Assembly (NCBI GenBank): GCA_016934875.1 | Contig: JAFGSC010000200.1 | Span: forward strand, 1-8,949 | From: Candidatus Atribacteria bacterium | GTDB taxonomy: Bacteria > Atribacterota > Phoenicimicrobiia > Phoenicimicrobiales > Stramentimicrobiaceae | Direction: 5' to 3' | DNA length: 8,949 nt | In this document: in pieces, positions 6,103 to 8,949 of the stretch | Layout of the letters: each line of letters opens with the position of its first letter | Position numbering within the stretch: position 1 is the first letter of the stretch | The notes under the pieces: model-generated | Database searches by the model: none | The model's input: the letters and a program-made list of their open reading frames with translations, nothing else | What the model was told of the DNA's origin: nothing | Made by a program: the position numbers and the translations under genes

Positions 6103-6190
6103 AAGTCGGTGTTAGGTTTTAAAATATTACAAAAACTTCTATTATGTAAGAAAAATAGCTGATATTTTTTAAAAAAGGAAGACTAAAAAA

Positions 6191-7675
6191 ATGATTAGAA
6201 TTTTATTTTACCTTTTAATTTGTATGACTTTTATTATGAGTATTATGAGCGATAGCGCATCTATGTGCGTTTCAGAACAGGAACAAAGCATTTCATTTGT
6301 ACAGAAGCCAAGTATTGAGGGTATTTGGGAAGGAAAGTTAATTGTTCCCGGAACAGAGCTCAGAATTGTATGTCACGTTACCAAAAAACCTGATGGAACC
6401 TTTATTGCTAGTCTAGATAGTCCTGATCAGGGCGTTAAAGGTATTCCTGTTGAGGAAGTCATCATCGAAAATCGTATATTGTGCTTGCAGGTGAAGACTA
6501 TTGGTGGTTTCTTTGAAGGGAAATTGGATGGTGATTATTTAATGATCGAGGGAGAATGGAAACAGTCCGGAGCTTCCTTTCCTCTGACACTGAAGAAAGT
6601 GGACAGCATAGAAGAAATAACAAAACCCCAGGACCCCCAAAAGCCTTATCCTTATTTAGAAGAAGAAGTAATCTTTGAGAATAAATTTGCCGGGATTAAA
6701 CTTGCCGGAACTTTGACTTTGCCTGACCGAGTAGATCCTTCACCATGCGTCATACTAATCAGTGGTTCAGGTCCACAGGATCGAAACGAAACAATTGCCG
6801 GACATCGTCCTTTCCTGATATTGGCAGATTATCTGACCCGACAGGGAATTGCCGTACTTCGGTTTGATGATCGTGGGGTAGGGGAATCAACTGGAGATTT
6901 TTCACAGGCAACCAGCGAGGATTTTTCCTCTGATGTGATGGCGGGGATAGAATACCTTAAAAAAAGAGAAGAAATCAATGATCAAAAGATTGGTCTTATC
7001 GGCCACAGTGAGGGAGGCATCATCGCTCCTATGGTGGCTGTCAAATCTTCCGATGTAGCCTTCGTAGTTTTACTGGCTGGAACCGGTCTAACTGGGGAAG
7101 AGATCTTGCATTTACAGAGTGAATTAATTTCAAGGGCCATGGGATCTAGTGAAGAAGAGATTGCTAAAAATTATTTCTTTAATGACCAAGTTTACAGTTT
7201 GGTTAAAAAAGAGGAAAATGATGAGGTTTTAACAGAAAAACTTCTTCCATTGTTTCGGGATTATTTTTCTGAGTTAAGTGAGGATGCTAAAAATCAGATC
7301 GGAGATCAGGAGCTATTTATTAAAGCACAATTGCAGAGTTTATTATCACCGTGGTTTAAGTTTTTTCTAACCTATGATCCTAAGCCGACTTTAAGTAGAG
7401 TTAAATGTCCGGTTCTAGCTCTTAACGGGGAGAAAGACCTACAAGTACCGCCCAAAGAAAATCTTAGTGCTATAAAGGAAGGATTACTGCAGGGAGGTAA
7501 TACGAATTTTTTAATCAAAGAACTTCCCGGTCTTAATCATCTTTTTCAGACTGCGCAAACCGGTTCTCCGGAGGAATATGCCAAAATTGAAGAAACGATT
7601 TCGGCAGTGGCTTTAACTATAATCAGTGATTGGATTTTGGAGCAGACCGTGGGAGATGAACAACGCTATCAATAA
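6191..7675 (+). CDS. Secreted alpha/beta hydrolase (serine esterase/S33-like peptidase)
   Basis: A 494-residue protein that begins with a short hydrophobic signal sequence (residues 3-20, only one Arg before it) and so is probably exported or anchored outside the membrane. Residues about 40-138 form a beta-rich domain (GIWEGKL, then FFEGKLDGDYLMIEGEW) of the kind found before such hydrolases. The alpha/beta hydrolase fold spans about 155-485: oxyanion region SGSGPQDRNE (191-200), the FDDRGVGES segment (225-233), nucleophile elbow GHSEGG (271-276, Ser273), acid GEKD (Asp416) and LNHLF (His450). The triad is complete. The substrate could be an ester or a peptide; nothing in the sequence decides. 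AAGGAAG about ten bases upstream supports the start. It is followed 51 bases later by an FMN oxidoreductase gene in the same direction, probably one operon from the promoter at 5785. Confidence 0.88.
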   Translation: MIRILFYLLICMTFIMSIMSDSASMCVSEQEQSISFVQKPSIEGIWEGKLIVPGTELRIVCHVTKKPDGTFIASLDSPDQGVKGIPVEEVIIENRILCLQVKTIGGFFEGKLDGDYLMIEGEWKQSGASFPLTLKKVDSIEEITKPQDPQKPYPYLEEEVIFENKFAGIKLAGTLTLPDRVDPSPCVILISGSGPQDRNETIAGHRPFLILADYLTRQGIAVLRFDDRGVGESTGDFSQATSEDFSSDVMAGIEYLKKREEINDQKIGLIGHSEGGIIAPMVAVKSSDVAFVVLLAGTGLTGEEILHLQSELISRAMGSSEEEIAKNYFFNDQVYSLVKKEENDEVLTEKLLPLFRDYFSELSEDAKNQIGDQELFIKAQLQSLLSPWFKFFLTYDPKPTLSRVKCPVLALNGEKDLQVPPKENLSAIKEGLLQGGNTNFLIKELPGLNHLFQTAQTGSPEEYAKIEETISAVALTIISDWILEQTVGDEQRYQ

Positions 7676-7699
7676 AAGCAATTAGAGAGGGAATACGAA

Positions 7700-7720
7700 A
7701 TGAATATGAGTAAGGAGTGA
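7700..7720 (+). CDS. Possible six-codon minicistron before the oxidoreductase
   Basis: ATG at 7700 opens MNMSKE and stops at TGA (7718-7720). It has its own site GAGAGGGA, with seven bases between the end of that site and the ATG. Its last two sense codons form the AAGGAG ribosome site of the next gene. Ribosomes finishing it would therefore sit on the next initiation region, which suggests translational coupling or a decayed older start. At this length a chance arrangement is quite possible. Confidence 0.25.
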   Translation: MNMSKE

Positions 7721-7726
7721 GTACTC

Positions 7727-8311
7727 ATGGGATTAAAAATTATTGGAATCATAGGTAGTCCACGGAAAGGTATGAATACAGATACCCTGGTTACGAAAGT
7801 ATTGGAAGGAGCCCAATCCGCCGGAGCGGAAACTGAAAAAATTTATCTCAATGACTTGGAAATCATGCCATGTCAAGCTTGTAGTGCTTTCCCTGCCCCC
7901 GATTATTGCTTCTTTCATGATGGCATGGATAGAATATATGAAATTCTTGAAACTGCCGATGGCCTGGTAATAGGAGCTCCTGCCTATTTTGGTACCTTCA
8001 GTGCACAGTTGAAACTGATGATCGACCGTTCCAATTGTTTGGCAGAAATGATCACTTTGCCAAATGGGAAAATAGTATTTAAATCAAGAATACAAAAAAG
8101 AAAAAAAGGAATCTTTATTTGGGTGGCTAATATCTCTAAAGATCCCGAGCATGCTCTTGTTTCCCTGAGAATCTGGAGTAAATATTTTGCCAATATTAAC
8201 CTAGTAGACAATTTGATTGTTCTTCAATCGGATTTTGGTGGTGGTGCCAGAAAACAGAAGGAACTCCTGGAAAAAGCTTTTCAGTCAGGATTTCTCCTCG
8301 GGAAATCATAA
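7727..8311 (+). CDS. NAD(P)H-dependent FMN oxidoreductase, flavodoxin-fold
   Basis: A 194-residue cytoplasmic flavoprotein. The FMN-phosphate loop GSPRKGMNTDTL (residues 10-21) follows the first beta strand, and the APAYFGTFSAQLKLMIDR block (84-101) supplies the isoalloxazine site typical of NADPH-dependent FMN reductases and iron-sulfur flavoproteins. Between them Cys49, Cys52 and Cys61 lie in CQAC-x8-C. Iron-sulfur flavoproteins usually have CxxCxxC-x4-7-C, and one cysteine of that set is missing here (Phe55 in its place), so a 4Fe-4S cluster is doubtful. The reaction is probably electron transfer from NAD(P)H to a flavin, quinone or other small acceptor; which one is unknown. The ATG at 7727 has AAGGAG 9 bases upstream and is preceded by the possible minicistron at 7700. 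It probably shares the operon of the secreted hydrolase. Confidence 0.88.
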   Translation: MGLKIIGIIGSPRKGMNTDTLVTKVLEGAQSAGAETEKIYLNDLEIMPCQACSAFPAPDYCFFHDGMDRIYEILETADGLVIGAPAYFGTFSAQLKLMIDRSNCLAEMITLPNGKIVFKSRIQKRKKGIFIWVANISKDPEHALVSLRIWSKYFANINLVDNLIVLQSDFGGGARKQKELLEKAFQSGFLLGKS

Positions 8312-8638
8312 GAGATTTGTCATGGGATAAAGTGCATATTGATCGATCAACCGATTCTGTCGCTTGCTTTATATTTTAACGAAAGTTGGGATACATCATA
8401 TTGTCAACCTATTCAGAGAATTGTATAATTAAAAAAACTACAATAGAATAATAACTTCTTATATTTCATCTCTAAAACTAACAAAGATGTGTATTTGAGA
8501 AAGAAATGAGTACCGATAACAATCGATTGCTGAATGCACGTGGTTTTTATATTTATTAAAGATTTTTTTAATCAAATAGACTTAGAGTATTCAATATGAA
8601 TCAATGAAATGAATATTTGTAAAAAACAGGAGGAAAAA
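8312..8638 (+). other. Intergenic region before the lipoprotein-like gene
   Basis: A spacer of 327 bases between the oxidoreductase and the next rightward gene. It contains a near-consensus promoter (8401-8429). I see no convincing terminator for the upstream operon: the stretch around 8326-8373 can form only weak, broken stems. The 200-base leader after the promoter is AT-rich and shows no recognisable riboswitch or gene. The ribosome site AGGAGG (8628-8633) of the next gene closes it. Confidence 0.55.
8401..8429 (+). promoter_or_regulatory. Near-consensus promoter for the lipoprotein-like gene
   Basis: TTGTCA (8401-8406, five of six) and TATAAT (8424-8429, perfect) with a 17-base spacer predict a strong start near 8436. 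This gives a leader of about 200 bases before the ATG at 8639. It suggests that the gene is transcribed separately from the hydrolase/oxidoreductase pair. Confidence 0.72.
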
Positions 8639-8949
8639 ATGTTCAGAAAAAATCAAAAATTATTCATTATTGTGATAGCTTTTGGATTGCTGTTATTTTT
8701 TGGTTGTGCCTGTATGGCGGCGGTCAATGTGCAGGAGATCATTCATAATATGCAAAAGGCTTATGACAAGCAGATGGCAGGTATTGATGATTATACGGTT
8801 GTTCAGAAGCCTACCGGAGGGGTAGCTGCCATGGCTGGGGAGACAAAAATATATTATAAAAAAGTCAAGATAGATGGAGAAGAAATTTATAAAACTCGTA
8901 CCGAAACGGAAGTGATGGGAATGTCCATGGTTTCAGTTTATGATGGGAA
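8639..8949 (+). CDS. Exported lipoprotein-like protein, LolA-type N-terminus (partial)
   Basis: The first 103 codons of a gene that runs off the right edge. An N-terminal R-K-x-x-K charge cluster, a hydrophobic core (8-21) and FFGC (20-23) form a plausible lipobox with Cys23; cleavage after the CMAA sequence by signal peptidase I is the alternative. The mature start VNVQEIIHNMQKAYDKQMAGIDDY, split here as VNVQEII (29-35) and a helix to about 53, followed by beta-rich repeats with KIYYKKVKIDGE (about 71-82), is what LolA-like outer-membrane lipoprotein-sorting proteins (COG2834) of Firmicutes look like. The role of such proteins in single-membrane bacteria is not established; lipid or lipoprotein binding at the envelope is inferred. 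The start is set by AGGAGG five bases upstream. Only the N-terminal third or so is visible, so the family call is tentative. Confidence 0.65.
   Translation, partial: MFRKNQKLFIIVIAFGLLLFFGCACMAAVNVQEIIHNMQKAYDKQMAGIDDYTVVQKPTGGVAAMAGETKIYYKKVKIDGEEIYKTRTETEVMGMSMVSVYDG

Larger units (their letters stand above)
5642..6190 (+). other. Non-coding region and long leader before the alpha/beta hydrolase gene
   Basis: This AT-rich stretch separates the leftward MerR gene from the rightward hydrolase gene. From left to right it holds a near-consensus promoter (5785-5813), a palindromic 19-base element (5930-5948) and a hairpin (6069-6102), each listed separately. The predicted transcript would have a leader of about 370 bases, unusually long. 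A short open stretch ending in EKNLN-stop (to about 6041) has no ribosome site and is not called. I see no known riboswitch signature and no intrinsic terminator with a GC-rich stem. Confidence 0.55.

Noticed and set aside
6191..6223. Reading LLIC (residues 8-11) of the hydrolase as a lipobox.
   Set aside because: Ile rather than Gly/Ala/Ser precedes the Cys and the signal would be too short; an ordinary signal or anchor segment fits better.
8339..8350. Perfect 12-base palindrome TTGATCGATCAA, as a possible operator.
   Set aside because: A palindrome of this length is expected about twice by chance in 9 kb, and it is not placed at a promoter.

Overview
The window is AT-rich DNA with strong Shine-Dalgarno sites (GGAGG, AGGAGG, AAGGAG), sigma-A-type promoters and intrinsic terminators. 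It carries a TipA/Mta-type MerR regulator, a lipoprotein-like secreted protein and a UbiA prenyltransferase of the type used in prenyl-lipid or quinone synthesis. Together these suggest a low-GC Gram-positive anaerobe, most likely a member of the Clostridia. That assignment is inference; no rRNA or other phylogenetic marker is present. I saw no tRNA, rRNA, CRISPR array, intact mobile element or replication origin.

Left part (1-1342, minus strand): the N-terminal end of a UbiA-family prenyltransferase, cut by the window edge and with its own likely promoter, lies downstream of a patatin-like phospholipase. Middle left (1343-4654, plus strand): a 665-base intergenic region holds a strong promoter, a structured leader that looks like a riboswitch with a terminator as its expression platform, and then a two-gene unit. 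The unit encodes an 11-or-so-helix membrane protein of unrecognised family and an imidazolonepropionase-like metal-dependent amidohydrolase. A 23-bp terminator closes it. The simplest reading is a ligand-controlled uptake or export plus hydrolysis module.

Middle (4804-5641, minus strand): a MerR regulator with a TipAS effector domain sits behind a textbook MerR promoter (19-bp spacer filled by a dyad). It has an internal start with its own ribosome site that would release the effector domain alone. Right part (5785-8311, plus strand): a strong promoter and a long leader with a palindromic repeat precede a secreted alpha/beta hydrolase and an FMN-binding NAD(P)H oxidoreductase, probably one operon. 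The window ends in the first 103 codons of a lipoprotein-like, LolA-type secreted protein with its own near-consensus promoter.

The best candidate for something undescribed is the leader at 1786-1908 with its transporter/amidohydrolase pair. Its two ends resemble the ykkC (guanidine-I) riboswitch family, but the middle does not.
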